Source: a virus. Taken from it: 24,472 nucleotides of DNA. Location: positions 1-24,472 of the IMG/VR virus record IMGVR_UViG_3300020172_000158, one strand, 5' to 3'. A model generated the notes under the pieces. It searched no databases. It worked only from the letters and a program-made list of their open reading frames with translations, and was not told where the DNA came from. Numbering within the stretch: the stretch's first letter is position 1; the number at the start of each line of letters is the position of its first letter. A program made the translations under genes and the position numbers. Shown here one piece after another: positions 1-6,578 of this stretch.

Positions 1-1465
1 CCATATCAATTCTTTGTTTCTCACCTTCACTGAATGATTCATAACTAAATGCATCACGGTGTCTTGATTTAATTGTTTCTTTGAATGATTCATCTAAATT
101 AAAATTAACAAAGAAATCAAATGTGGCAAGATGTTTGTTTACAACTTTATTAATAATGGGTAGATACTGTTTGATAATTTTAGTTTTAATACCAGTATCT
201 TTGAGTAGACCTGAAGCGGCTTCATAATATGTTTTTTCATCAATCAATTCTTTCTTCTTCTCTATTATTATCTCTAATTGAATATTCAATTCATTTAATT
301 TAGTATTTTCTGTTTCTAAATTATCTTGTTTAGATTTCAATGTTTCAATCTGTGATTTTAGTTTTGCAATATACTTATTTGTTTCTGTAATAGAAGTTGT
401 ATTGGTTGCATTACTAATTTGTAATTTCTGTATTTCTTTTTGTTTTACATTGATTACATTTAGTCGTTCTTGTTCTGCCAATAGTTTTTCTTCTAATACT
501 TTCAATCCAGATTCTATTTCGGAAACCCTGTCTTTATTATCTTTGATTTGTTGTTCTTTAAACCCCAAGGCAATTTCTTGCCTACAGGTTGGACAATTAT
601 CATTCTGTTCAAAGAAACCGATATCAGTCTTATATTTGGATAAGTTGTTCTCAATCTGCGATTCAATTTTAGTAAATTTCTTGAGTCTAGTCTCCACCTC
701 AATTTTGTTTTCCACGTCTGACTGTAATTCATTGATTGCATTGGATGTTTGCTGTATTTTTTCTTGTAATTCAAGTATGTCAGTATTATACAATTTGATT
801 TGATTATCATATTCTTCTATCTTCTCTTCATTAGTTTTTTGGATACTTCTAATATGAGTATTCTGTATTTCAATCTTTGCTTCTACAATTTGTAACTTAG
901 AATTGTTATCTGTAACCTGATCTTTATTACCAGATATTTTATCTTTCAATACAGTATTCATTGTAGAAAATATTTGTATATCTAATAAATCTTCAATGAT
1001 TGACCTACGATCATTTGCAGATAATTGCATGAATGGTACAAACGATGCAGAACCTAAGATAACAATCTGTGTAAATGATTTGTAGTTTAATTTCAAAATA
1101 AACTTTTCTAAGTATTCTTGATAATCTCTACTTGCGGCATCTTGATTTACTAAATCACCATCCTGATATATCTCAAAGATATTAGGTTTGATACCACGAA
1201 CAATTTTATATTTCTTATTACCAATATCAAATTCACATTCAGTAATACAATCTTTTTGATTGATAGAATTAATTAGTTGTGGTTTATTAATACTTCTAAA
1301 TGCTTTACCAAACAAAGAAAAACACAATGCATCAAGCATCGTAGATTTACCTGCGCCATTAGAACCAACAATTAAAGTATTGGATGATTTTTGAAAATCA
1401 ATCTCAGTAAAATAATTGCCAGTGCTAACGAAGTTTTTGTATCTAACTTTTTTGAATACAATCAT
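1..1465 (-). CDS. 46: gp46-like recombination nuclease subunit (SMC/Rad50 type ATPase), 3' end outside window
   Basis: ATPase subunit of the phage Rad50/Mre11-like complex with gp47, which resects DNA ends for recombination-dependent replication. The start is the ATG at 1465-1463, sharing one base with the gp47 stop (TAATG). About 488 codons are visible. Walker A GSNGAGKST lies at residues 34-42. Long Gln/Lys/Glu-rich coiled-coil arms flank a CPTC zinc-hook motif near residues 291-294. The ABC signature FSEGEKQR lies near 474-481, right at the window edge. The Walker B and D-loop, expected shortly after, lie outside. T4 gp46 is about 560 residues, so roughly 70 are missing to the left. The ribosome-binding site is weak (GAAAGAG), suggesting translational coupling to gp47. 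A sigma-70-like promoter inside the end of gp47 may add transcripts. The identity is firm from motif order and gene context. Confidence 0.95.
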   Translation of the reverse strand, partial: MIVFKKVRYKNFVSTGNYFTEIDFQKSSNTLIVGSNGAGKSTMLDALCFSLFGKAFRSINKPQLINSINQKDCITECEFDIGNKKYKIVRGIKPNIFEIYQDGDLVNQDAASRDYQEYLEKFILKLNYKSFTQIVILGSASFVPFMQLSANDRRSIIEDLLDIQIFSTMNTVLKDKISGNKDQVTDNNSKLQIVEAKIEIQNTHIRSIQKTNEEKIEEYDNQIKLYNTDILELQEKIQQTSNAINELQSDVENKIEVETRLKKFTKIESQIENNLSKYKTDIGFFEQNDNCPTCRQEIALGFKEQQIKDNKDRVSEIESGLKVLEEKLLAEQERLNVINVKQKEIQKLQISNATNTTSITETNKYIAKLKSQIETLKSKQDNLETENTKLNELNIQLEIIIEKKKELIDEKTYYEAASGLLKDTGIKTKIIKQYLPIINKVVNKHLATFDFFVNFNLDESFKETIKSRHRDAFSYESFSEGEKQRIDM

Positions 1466-2535
1466 TAATCAACTCTTTCGACATTTACCGCTTCTACATA
1501 TAGTTCTTTCATCAACCCTTTAAGTATATCAGGTTTTACATTCAATGTCAAGCCGTCAATATACTTATTTAAGATAGTCATAGTATCTTCTGCCTGATTT
1601 ATTAACTCTTCATCATCGGCAACTGAGGTATCAGTAAAATCTTCAACTATACCTATATCTGAAACACCTACCTTATATAAGTTATCCATTACCACATCAA
1701 ACAGATATGGGTTCTGTTTATTGATTACCACAATCTTAACATAGGCATCTTTCAATTGTTCATAATCAAAAGACTTCCAATGTGCAAACTCTTGTGTTGT
1801 ATCATCATAATGTAATTTGTGAAACATCTTATATGGATTAGGTATAAATTCTAATTCTCTTGTTTCAGTATCAAACACATGAAACCCTCTTTGGTCATCA
1901 TAGTCTGCCCATGTAATTTCATATTGATTACCAAGATATGTTATATTGCCATTAGTTGATTTATGATGAAAGTGACCAGACAATACAGTATCAAATCTAT
2001 TAAACAATGCCATATCTAATCCAGTTTGACAAACATTACCACGATCCATTTCAAATCCAGATATTTCAAAATGACCAAATACAATTTGACTCTTAGTATT
2101 ATTTAAAAATTCTAAACTACTTTGATGATTACTTGAATTGATCCATGGTACCAATGCAACATTAACACCATCATAAACTCTTTCAACAGGATCAATGTAT
2201 ACATTTACGTTATTGTAATGCTCAAACAATTCATTCATGGCATTAATTTCATTTGTATTCTTGTATGTAACATCATGGTTACCCACAATAACATCCATTT
2301 GAATATTGTTCTTTAATAATCTATCAAAGAATCTTTTACGCCAAGAATTCAATGTAACATAATTAATAAATTTTCTACGATCAACAACATCACCTAAATG
2401 ACAAACATGTTTAATGTTATTTTCTTCTAAGTATGGAAAGAATACATTTTCCCAAAACTTAAAAAAGAATTCATTGAATATTGCACTGTCACCTCTTGCA
2501 CCGGCATGGGTGTCATTTATTAGGGCTAACTTCAT
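1465..2535 (-). CDS. 47: gp47-like recombination endonuclease subunit (Mre11/SbcD type phosphoesterase)
   Basis: Nuclease partner of gp46 in DNA end processing. All metallophosphoesterase motifs are visible in order: DxH at residues 8-10 (NDTHAG), GDVVD at 48-52, GNHD at 85-88, a GH pair at 154-155, and GHFHH at 187-191. Together these coordinate the two catalytic metal ions in the Mre11 family. The length of 356 residues is close to T4 gp47 (339). I chose the ATG at 2535 over a TTG one codon upstream because GAGGAG sits six to seven bases before it. The start lies inside the end of the nucleotidyltransferase gene (23-base overlap), and the stop overlaps the gp46 start, so the three are probably translated from one message. 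Confidence 0.95.
   Translation of the reverse strand: MKLALINDTHAGARGDSAIFNEFFFKFWENVFFPYLEENNIKHVCHLGDVVDRRKFINYVTLNSWRKRFFDRLLKNNIQMDVIVGNHDVTYKNTNEINAMNELFEHYNNVNVYIDPVERVYDGVNVALVPWINSSNHQSSLEFLNNTKSQIVFGHFEISGFEMDRGNVCQTGLDMALFNRFDTVLSGHFHHKSTNGNITYLGNQYEITWADYDDQRGFHVFDTETRELEFIPNPYKMFHKLHYDDTTQEFAHWKSFDYEQLKDAYVKIVVINKQNPYLFDVVMDNLYKVGVSDIGIVEDFTDTSVADDEELINQAEDTMTILNKYIDGLTLNVKPDILKGLMKELYVEAVNVERVD
1523..1551 (-). promoter_or_regulatory. Sigma-70-type promoter within the 3' end of gp47, reading into gp46
   Basis: On the minus strand TTGACA (1551-1546) is followed after 17 bases by TATACT (1528-1523). This is 11 of 12 consensus positions at optimal spacing. The predicted start is near 1516, about 50 bases upstream of the gp46 ATG. 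The box pair is identical to the one ahead of uvsY, which argues against coincidence. It would let gp46 be made independently of the upstream genes. There is no direct evidence of activity. Confidence 0.55.
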
Positions 2536-2965
2536 CAAATTCTCCTCTTACCATATACTCTCGTGTATAGGTTCGTCTACGTAATTCACTACTACTAAAG
2601 TGGTGATCTCTACGATTAAAATAAATTTCAATACCTCTACCAGCACATATATCTTTTGCAGTAAATTGTTTTTCTTTATATTCATCACCAATGATTCTAA
2701 CTGATATTGGAAATGAACGGAAGATTTCTTCTAAATCACTTTCATATGTGTAGGGTATAATCTGATCAACATAGGTAACTGCCTTGAGTTGAATGTATCT
2801 TTCAACCACACTCTGAATAGGTTTATTCTTTTCTTTCCGATCTATAGATGGATCAGTTTGTAAACCTACAATCAAAAAGTCACATTGAGTCTTTGCTTCT
2901 TCTAACATCAATATATGACCAGCATGAAGTAAATCAAATGCACTACATGTAAAACCAACTCTCAT
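2513..2965 (-). CDS. Cytidylyltransferase-like nucleotidyltransferase (TagD / RfaE2 family)
   Basis: A 150-residue protein with the compact HxGH nucleotidyltransferase fold. It shows GFTCSAFDLLHAGH at the N terminus (HAGH at 14-17, nucleotide binding), ERY near 55-57, and a C-terminal SSSELRRR at 124-131 matching the family's (I/S)SxxLR-type loop that contacts the triphosphate. Such enzymes join CTP or ATP to small phosphorylated alcohols or sugars (glycerol-3-phosphate, heptose-1-phosphate), making precursors for surface polymers or lipids. The substrate cannot be read from this sequence. AAGGAG seven bases before the ATG supports the start. It lies between the late sigma gene and gp47 and overlaps gp47. 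It is not part of the T4 version of this cluster, so it looks like an auxiliary metabolic gene, possibly for surface or glycan modification. Confidence 0.85.
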   Translation of the reverse strand: MRVGFTCSAFDLLHAGHILMLEEAKTQCDFLIVGLQTDPSIDRKEKNKPIQSVVERYIQLKAVTYVDQIIPYTYESDLEEIFRSFPISVRIIGDEYKEKQFTAKDICAGRGIEIYFNRRDHHFSSSELRRRTYTREYMVRGEFDEVSPNK

Positions 2966-2975
2966 AATAATCTCC

Positions 2976-3533
2976 TTAGATTTCAGGTAGTTCTTTCACA
3001 TCCAATTCAATAAAGTTTTCAATACCTTTAATCTTTACTTTCTTTTTATTCTTTTTAGTTTCTTCAAAAGTATGAATGAATTCTGATATATTATCATACA
3101 TCTTGAACTGTTGCATATGACCATTCTCATCTTCAAACATTTCACCTTCATCTAATAAACCAAACTGTTCTGTTGCTTTGTATTTTACGTATAGTTGTTT
3201 CTTCTCTTTGGCAATTCTTCGTAGAAATGCAAAGTAAATAATCTGTGTAAAATAGGCAAATGGATTAGATGATTTAGCAGGATCAAAGTTTCTGAAATAC
3301 ATTATACAGTTTTCAATACCATCTGCAATCATTTCATCTCTAAATGAATAGGATACAAAGTTTGGTTTTCTGGATAGATGTTCTGCAATTTTAATAAAAC
3401 ATTCACCAATATAGTTCGGTACTATAGGTTCTGGTTTATCATCTTTCTTAGCATCAATGCACTTCTGGGTATATTCGTTTAGTGCCTTTAAGAAATCGGC
3501 ATTGTTGATATAGTGTGTTTTTTTCTTACTCAT
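2976..3533 (-). CDS. 55: gp55-like late transcription sigma factor
   Basis: The phage-encoded sigma factor that directs host RNA polymerase core to late promoters (TATAAATA), in T4 together with gp33 and the gp45 sliding clamp. At 185 residues it has the length of T4 gp55. Residues about 62-112 look like a sigma region 2 helix bundle, with an acidic, aromatic stretch ending in YFRNFDPAKSSNPFAYFTQI and a basic FLRRIAKEKKQ tail. There is no recognisable region 4, as expected for gp55. GAGGT eight bases before the ATG serves as ribosome-binding site. It sits in the recombination cluster under sigma-70-type promoters, so it should be made before the late genes it activates. The six exact late boxes in this window are its predicted targets. 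Confidence 0.9.
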   Translation of the reverse strand: MSKKKTHYINNADFLKALNEYTQKCIDAKKDDKPEPIVPNYIGECFIKIAEHLSRKPNFVSYSFRDEMIADGIENCIMYFRNFDPAKSSNPFAYFTQIIYFAFLRRIAKEKKQLYVKYKATEQFGLLDEGEMFEDENGHMQQFKMYDNISEFIHTFEETKKNKKKVKIKGIENFIELDVKELPEI

Positions 3534-3554
3534 AATGTTTACCTCATATTTCGC

Positions 3555-3583
3555 TTGACAGGTTATTCAATCTTTGTTATAAT
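3555..3583 (+). promoter_or_regulatory. Perfect consensus sigma-70 promoter pointing against all genes
   Basis: Plus strand: TTGACA at 3555-3560, a 17-base spacer, TATAAT at 3578-3583. All 12 consensus positions match at ideal spacing. The predicted start is near 3590. It lies in the 64-base gap between gp55 and the 143-residue gene, and reads rightward, antisense to that gene and then to uvsW. No plausible plus-strand gene follows, and I see no clear terminator close by. An antisense or regulatory RNA is the simplest reading. Confidence 0.65.
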
Positions 3584-3597
3584 GGTTTTGTCGTTCT

Positions 3598-4029
3598 TTA
3601 ATGTAATATTCTTTTCTTATTACTTAATACTTCTTTAATGGTTTCAATACTATCTACATACTCAGAGAACTCTTCTTCTGAAACATCCTCTTCATCACCC
3701 TCTTCGTTTAATGATTGTTCAATGTGGTCAGACTCTTCAATGATACATTCATTCAAATCAATCACTGCCTTATTATAATAATTAACAAGTGATTCTTTAG
3801 GTTCAAATACAGTTAATACATCAGTAGAGTATACTGCAGCAATATTATTTTGAATAATCTCTACAGGTAACCAAGGTACCATCATCATAACTGATTTACC
3901 AGTAATCTGTCTTTTAAATAATACTGTCATAGGATTGTTAAGTGTAACAATACCTTCTTCTTTATCTTCTTTCATAGATGCAATGATATCTTCACCTGAT
4001 TGCATCCTTATTATTTTTATGTTATCCAT
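3598..4029 (-). CDS. Unrecognised 143-residue protein with small beta-rich N-terminal domain and acidic tail
   Basis: No firm family. The N-terminal half (MDNIKIIRMQSGEDIIASM, then VTLNNPMTVLF, then MMVPWLP) alternates short hydrophobic strands in a way that resembles the small Sm-like or SH3-like barrels sometimes predicted for short T4-like phage proteins. That resemblance is a guess from pattern only. Residues about 96-130 are strongly acidic (Glu/Asp runs such as EEGDEEDVSEEEF), followed by a basic end. The ATG overlaps the uvsW stop by eight bases (ATGGATAA), implying coupled translation. A sigma-70-like promoter at 4080-4108 lies just upstream. The position between uvsW and gp55 suggests a role in nucleic acid metabolism or transcription control, but nothing in the sequence proves it. 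Confidence 0.8.
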   Translation of the reverse strand: MDNIKIIRMQSGEDIIASMKEDKEEGIVTLNNPMTVLFKRQITGKSVMMMVPWLPVEIIQNNIAAVYSTDVLTVFEPKESLVNYYNKAVIDLNECIIEESDHIEQSLNEEGDEEDVSEEEFSEYVDSIETIKEVLSNKKRILH

Positions 4030-5488
4030 TTTTCATCTCTATGTTATAAAACTTGTAATTGAACTTCTCATCGTCATACATTTTAACACGTCCAACGAAG
4101 TGTGTCAAGGTGTAATTGGTATGTTTACCTATTCTAAAATCATCAGAGATATCATAAAGAACTGCTTCTTCTTTATTATCACCTAATCTAAGTCCACGAC
4201 CAATTGATTGTAAATTACGAATTTTTGATTTAGATGGTGAGGCAAATATTACATTATGCAAATTACGTATATTAATACCAGTTGAGAATGTACCATACGA
4301 AGCAACGATAATGGCATCTTTTTCACGTTCAGTTATATCTCTAATAGATTCTCTAACTTCGGTATCAGTACCACCATACACAAAAAATACTTTACGTTTA
4401 CCTGCTTCTTCTTTTATAATATTATGTAGAACTTTACCATGTTTATCTACAAATTGAAATAGTATTAATGAATTACCTTTCAACGACAAGGCAAGATTTT
4501 TTATAAATGCGTTTCTTGCTGTGTTCAATACTATATATTCAATCTCTTCTTTGTAGTCCCACTTCTTAGATAACTTACAAACTTCTTCTGGATATTTAAG
4601 TATTAAACATTTAATCTTAAATTTAGATAACTGTTTGTTATCCATTAATTCTTTTGTTGTGGTTGCTCTGTATACTGGTCCAAATAACCCTTCTAATACT
4701 AATCTGTGTGTTTGTGTACCATCAAGTGTACCAGTGCAACCTATTCTATAATCTGCAAGTGATAGACCAGTCATTATAGTTGTCAATGACTTTGCTTTGA
4801 ATTGATGTGCTTCATCACCAAGAACAAAATCAAACTGTTCAAAATAATCTGGTGAATTTTTATAGATTGATTGCCATGTAGTGATAGTAAGAAATTTGTT
4901 TATTGATTTATCTTTACCAGAATACTGTCTATGGCAATACTCTTCAGAATTATATCCATATGATTTAAAATCACTATACATCTGTTCAACAAGAGATGTA
5001 GTTGGTACAATTAACAAACCTTTTTTACAATCAGAATATTGTAGATAACTTAATATCAAATATAATATTAAAGATTTACCTGATGCCGTTGGTGATATTA
5101 ATAATAATCTTTTATTGCGTATTGATTGAACAAAAGATTTTAATTGGTAATCTCTAACTTCAAAAGGTAATTTTAATGTAGATATAAATTCTTCTGCTTC
5201 TTTTACAGAAAATATATTTGTATTACTGATTGAAGAATCTATATCAAGAGTATATTCTCTTGTTTTACAAAAATCTTGTATGTATGGAACAAGACCATGA
5301 TATATAGTGTAAGACCTTAAATCTGCAAGTCTTATTTTACCATCCCACAATTTATTTTTATATGCAGGAGTAAATTGATATCCTGGTACATAAAAAGTAA
5401 AGAAGTCTGCCAACTCCTGTGCTATATTTCTTTCACATTCAAATTGAATATATGCTTCATTCTTCTTATGTAATATTAAATCAGGCAC
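4022..5488 (-). CDS. uvsW: UvsW-like DNA helicase
   Basis: Superfamily 2 helicase that unwinds R-loops and branched DNA. In T4 it helps switch replication from origin-dependent to recombination-dependent initiation. Length 488 (T4 UvsW about 503). Motifs in order: Walker A PTASGKS at residues 133-139, DEAH box at 225-228, TGT (motif III) at 252-254, and QSIGRGLR (motif VI) at 427-434. The first 100 residues form the small N-terminal substrate-binding domain. The start is a GTG at 5488-5486, overlapping the uvsY stop by eight bases. No ATG fits, so translation is probably coupled to uvsY. The stop overlaps the next gene in the same way. The plus-strand consensus promoter at 3555 could produce RNA antisense to its 3' half. 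Confidence 0.95.
   Translation of the reverse strand: MPDLILHKKNEAYIQFECERNIAQELADFFTFYVPGYQFTPAYKNKLWDGKIRLADLRSYTIYHGLVPYIQDFCKTREYTLDIDSSISNTNIFSVKEAEEFISTLKLPFEVRDYQLKSFVQSIRNKRLLLISPTASGKSLILYLILSYLQYSDCKKGLLIVPTTSLVEQMYSDFKSYGYNSEEYCHRQYSGKDKSINKFLTITTWQSIYKNSPDYFEQFDFVLGDEAHQFKAKSLTTIMTGLSLADYRIGCTGTLDGTQTHRLVLEGLFGPVYRATTTKELMDNKQLSKFKIKCLILKYPEEVCKLSKKWDYKEEIEYIVLNTARNAFIKNLALSLKGNSLILFQFVDKHGKVLHNIIKEEAGKRKVFFVYGGTDTEVRESIRDITEREKDAIIVASYGTFSTGINIRNLHNVIFASPSKSKIRNLQSIGRGLRLGDNKEEAVLYDISDDFRIGKHTNYTLTHFVGRVKMYDDEKFNYKFYNIEMKNG
4080..4108 (-). promoter_or_regulatory. Sigma-70-type promoter in the 3' end of uvsW
   Basis: Minus strand: TTGACA (4108-4103), 17 bases, TAAAAT (4085-4080), with TG one base before the -10 box (extended -10). 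The predicted start is near 4073, about 44 bases ahead of the 143-residue gene. It would drive that gene, gp55 and the genes beyond. Together with the similar signals at 1523-1551 and 5937-5965, it forms a set of same-spaced promoters over the recombination cluster. Confidence 0.5.
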
Positions 5489-5915
5489 CTTGAATAAATC
5501 TTTCCCATGCTATAAAGTCTCTCAGTTGAAATGTTCTACTATTTAGTTCTTTCATAATACTCTGACACACTTCAACAATTTCATCATGCATAACTTTAAT
5601 TGCAATATATTTGTTTAGGTCATCATCACTTTCAAGATATGATGCCACTTCAGATTTAAGAACAAAAGGAAAAGGTTCCCAACCATACTTCTTAAGTTGG
5701 TCATCATCAAGTTTACCGGTATAATATTCCCACTTTACTCTACGCATTTTATTAAACTTAAACTCTGCTTCTTTAGACAACAACCTATGTCTTGAAAGCA
5801 TATTTAAGTATTTGCTATGTAATTGTGGTATATTAATTAATTCTCTGCCAGGTTCTGTTCTATCAATCACAGAATCTTTGCGCCACATTTCTAATAATTC
5901 ATCAAGTTTATTCAT
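5481..5915 (-). CDS. uvsY: UvsY-like recombination mediator
   Basis: Recombination mediator that loads the UvsX recombinase onto single-stranded DNA covered by gp32. Length 144 (T4 UvsY 137). I recognise the T4 pattern: an N-terminal helix with the LxxxWxKDxxID motif, a central VKWEYYTGKLDDD segment matching the T4 RLDYYSGRGDGD region, and a C-terminal RDFIAWERFIQG matching the T4 QDMRAFEAGK end. It is mostly helical, with no enzyme motif, as expected. The ATG at 5915 has AAGGAG seven bases upstream. It precedes uvsW with an eight-base overlap, and the two are neighbours in T4 as well. A strong sigma-70-type promoter at 5937-5965 should start the cluster here. No uvsX is in the window. Confidence 0.85.
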   Translation of the reverse strand: MNKLDELLEMWRKDSVIDRTEPGRELINIPQLHSKYLNMLSRHRLLSKEAEFKFNKMRRVKWEYYTGKLDDDQLKKYGWEPFPFVLKSEVASYLESDDDLNKYIAIKVMHDEIVEVCQSIMKELNSRTFQLRDFIAWERFIQGA

Positions 5916-5922
5916 AAAAAAT

Positions 5923-5938
5923 CTCCTTATTTAAGGAG
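5923..5938 (-). promoter_or_regulatory. Hairpin that can hide the uvsY ribosome-binding site
   Basis: Minus strand CTCCTT-AAAT-AAGGAG forms a six-base-pair stem whose right arm is the uvsY Shine-Dalgarno sequence. The uvsY promoter at 5937-5965 should start transcripts near 5930, inside the loop, so its own RNA lacks the left arm. Only read-through RNA from the upstream late gene would contain both arms and fold the site away. Confidence 0.5.
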
Positions 5939-5965
5939 TATACACTAGTTAACCTATCTTGTCAA
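5937..5965 (-). promoter_or_regulatory. Sigma-70-type promoter for uvsY and the recombination cluster
   Basis: Minus strand TTGACA (5965-5960), 17 bases, TATACT (5942-5937): 11 of 12 consensus positions. The -35 box overlaps the last codons of the upstream gene. The predicted start near 5930 leaves a short leader carrying AAGGAG. It fits an early or middle promoter read by host sigma-70, separating this cluster from the late genes upstream. Confidence 0.7.
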
Positions 5966-6482
5966 TATTATAATAGGCATATCTTAAAGTAACATCGGCA
6001 GTAATAGGATTGTCTGGACTATCATTTACTGCCATTAAAAACGATGATAATGATGTAGGAAAACAATCTACAAATTTAAATCTATAATATGGTGTATTCG
6101 CAGATGTATATAATGTTAAAGTTGCCTGCGAATATTGTGGCATATCATTAACTGGTATATTTCTATTTAATCTTTTTAATGATTCATATTCATTAAAATC
6201 TGTAGGAAAAGTCATAGCACGAATCCAATCATGTATTTCTTTCCATCCTCGCAACTCTTCATCTACATGAAAGGTAACTACCAACGAATCATATATTGCT
6301 TTTTCACCAGGTGAATATAAATCAACAAATGGTGTTGATCTTTGCACTTCACTTAAAGATATACCGGGTACTGATACACTTTGAACAAAATATTGAACAT
6401 TAGGTACTCTATCAAACGAAAGAGTAAACTTGTTTGCGTGTAGAAAATTAGGATTTGATGGTGCTCTATTGAGTGCTGTCAT
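5949..6482 (-). CDS. Second tail-tube-like protein (gp19 fold), possible tube-end or completion protein
   Basis: 177 residues, probably a virion tail protein related to the tube protein gp19. Shared features with the gp19 gene at 13138-13683: an N-terminal N-x-F strand followed by a VQSVSVPGISL segment (gp19: KTAQLPGSTV), a VVTFHVDEELRGWKEIHDWI segment (gp19: VTVINDEDFVIRNAFERWM), and a C-terminal FKFVDCFPTSLSS strand (gp19: YNFIGVFPTDLSA) ending in a YAYY/YQWW-type motif. The length is near T4 gp3 (176), so a tail-terminator role is possible. A tube-initiator role in the baseplate is an alternative. It lies alone between the gp23 terminator and uvsY. A late promoter ends five bases before the ATG, with no ribosome-binding site in between. 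No other start fits, because the conserved core begins at residue 17. Confidence 0.75.
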   Translation of the reverse strand: MTALNRAPSNPNFLHANKFTLSFDRVPNVQYFVQSVSVPGISLSEVQRSTPFVDLYSPGEKAIYDSLVVTFHVDEELRGWKEIHDWIRAMTFPTDFNEYESLKRLNRNIPVNDMPQYSQATLTLYTSANTPYYRFKFVDCFPTSLSSFLMAVNDSPDNPITADVTLRYAYYNIDKIG

Positions 6483-6487
6483 ATGTG

Positions 6488-6495
6488 TATTTATA
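6488..6495 (-). promoter_or_regulatory. Late promoter TATAAATA (leaderless geometry)
   Basis: Exact T4 late box on the minus strand, 6495 to 6488. With the usual -13 to -6 placement the first transcribed base is 6482, the A of the ATG of the tail-tube-like gene. It lies directly after the T-run of the gp23 terminator, so this gene has its own late transcript. Confidence 0.7.
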
Positions 6496-6497
6496 AG

Positions 6498-6532
6498 AAA
6501 AAAAAAGAGGACTTCTTTTGAAAGTCCTCTTT
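6498..6532 (-). terminator. Strong intrinsic terminator after gp23
   Basis: Minus strand AAAGAGGACTT (6532-6522) pairs with AAGTCCTCTTT (6514-6504), an 11-base-pair stem with a 7-base loop, and runs into nine T residues (6506-6498). This is a textbook intrinsic terminator at the end of the capsid operon, and it insulates the following late promoter. Confidence 0.85.
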
Positions 6533-6538
6533 AGAGAT

Positions 6539-6572
6539 GGTACCCGTATTATTTTTGTTATTATTGGGTACC
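6539..6572 (-). other. Inverted repeat between the gp23 stop and the terminator
   Basis: GGTACCC at 6539-6545 and GGGTACC at 6566-6572 form a perfect seven-base-pair stem with a 20-base AT-rich loop. With no T-run directly after it, this is not a terminator in itself. It could protect the 3' end of the capsid mRNA or act with the terminator that follows. Confidence 0.45.
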
Positions 6573-6578
6573 GTTTTA

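Noticed and set aside
402-803. Plus-strand open frame of 133 codons
   Set aside because: It lies entirely opposite gp46, whose Walker A, zinc-hook and signature motifs are clear. Its composition (Ser, Leu, Cys, Phe) is that of an antisense shadow of a coiled-coil gene.
3534-3597. Small RNA gene or tRNA fragment in the gap beside gp55
   Set aside because: At 64 bases it holds promoter boxes and the gp55 ribosome-binding site, with no cloverleaf or stable stem visible. Any RNA from the plus-strand promoter would run on into the antisense of the next gene.
4771-4799. TTCAAA-17-TATAAT on the minus strand inside uvsW
   Set aside because: The -35 box matches only four of six positions and no gene starts within several hundred bases downstream. 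Kept out of the promoter set.
6539-6572. KpnI-type inverted repeat as a second terminator
   Set aside because: The loop is 20 bases and no T-run follows the stem, so it was recorded only as an inverted repeat.
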